Origin: Acidobacteriota bacterium
GTDB taxonomy: Bacteria; Acidobacteriota; JAAYUB01; JAMOQF01
Assembly (NCBI GenBank): GCA_027040585.1
Contig: JALULU010000407.1
Span: 1 to 5,602 of the forward strand
Direction of reading: 5' to 3'
DNA: 5,602 nt
The notes beneath the pieces were generated by a model. The model was not told the DNA's origin. It did no database searches and saw only the letters and a list, made by a program, of their open reading frames with translations. This document shows, in pieces, positions 5,343 to 5,602 of this stretch. Positions within the stretch are counted from its first letter, which is position 1, and each line of letters opens with the position of its first letter. The position numbers were made by a program, and so were the translations under genes.

Positions 5343-5602
5343 ATGGTTAAAGAGAAAGAAGCACTGTTAAGTAGAGTTGTTCTTCTTGCCGATGTGATAA
5401 TTATAGGAATTTTATTTCCTTTATCTCACTTCTTACAGAAAGAGATTTGTTTTATATTTCCATTTTTAAGCAGGACTTTTGGAATTAGAAGATATCTTGT
5501 TCTATTTTTTTCTTCAGAAATTGTCTGGATCTTTTTCATCTCTTTTTTTCAACTTCACCACTATTTTGTAAAATTTTTTAAGTTTAGAAAAATTGTCAGG
5601 GA
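5343..5602 (+). CDS. N-terminus of a membrane protein, possibly a polyprenyl glycosylphosphotransferase (cut by window end)
   Basis: An open frame runs from ATG 5343 to the window edge without a stop (86 codons plus two bases). The frame has a stop at 5325-5327 just upstream, and ATG 5343 is the only start codon between. The residues read as a short charged N-terminus (MVKEKEALLSR), a first membrane segment (about 12-31, VVLLADVIIIGILFPLSHFL), a loop with a second weaker hydrophobic stretch (about 35-42), a segment beginning RRYLVLFFSS, and another strongly hydrophobic, Trp- and Phe-rich segment (about 52-68), ending near an aromatic and basic stretch. The pattern of an Asp within the first helix and a later Tyr followed by Arg resembles the N-terminal membrane region of undecaprenyl-phosphate sugar phosphotransferases (WcaJ/PssY type), which start surface polysaccharide synthesis. 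The catalytic half is beyond the window, so this is an inference from pattern. It lies 37 bases after dus with no terminator between, so co-transcription is likely. No clear ribosome binding site is seen. Confidence 0.65.
   Translation, partial: MVKEKEALLSRVVLLADVIIIGILFPLSHFLQKEICFIFPFLSRTFGIRRYLVLFFSSEIVWIFFISFFQLHHYFVKFFKFRKIVR

Overview
The window is AT-rich (roughly one third G+C by eye) with strongly bacterial features: Shine-Dalgarno sequences, short intergenic gaps and U-tailed intrinsic terminators. All credible genes lie on the + strand. Arg codons are mostly AGA/AGG and the proteins are rich in Lys, Glu and Ile. This fits a low-GC, possibly thermophilic and perhaps uncultivated bacterium, but the lineage cannot be fixed from this sequence alone.

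Layout: (1) 1-545 is the 3' part of a gene of unrecognised family encoding a mostly helical protein with an acidic tail. (2) 546-679 is a regulatory gap holding a weak hairpin, a very good match to a sigma-54 (-24/-12) promoter, a perfect 7-bp dyad centred on the predicted start site, and a strong ribosome binding site. (3) 680-4307 is a protein quality-control cluster: a small heat-shock protein (Hsp20/alpha-crystallin), GrpE, and a full-length ClpB disaggregase. A strong terminator lies directly at the end of hsp20, so grpE-clpB are probably expressed by partial read-through. (4) 4327-4351 is the clpB terminator, and a tRNA-dihydrouridine synthase gene (4352-5305) begins at the first base after its T-run. 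(5) 5343-5602 is the start of a membrane-protein gene cut by the window end; it resembles the N-terminus of polyprenyl glycosylphosphotransferases.

How the genes work together: the small heat-shock protein holds unfolding proteins in loose, accessible aggregates. ClpB extracts and threads polypeptides from those aggregates in cooperation with DnaK. GrpE is the nucleotide exchange factor that recycles DnaK. dnaK and dnaJ themselves are not in the window. The main points for a second look are the sigma-54-type promoter in front of a heat-shock operon, the terminator touching the hsp20 stop codon, and the dus start codon that emerges from the clpB terminator. No mobile element, CRISPR array, rRNA or tRNA was seen.
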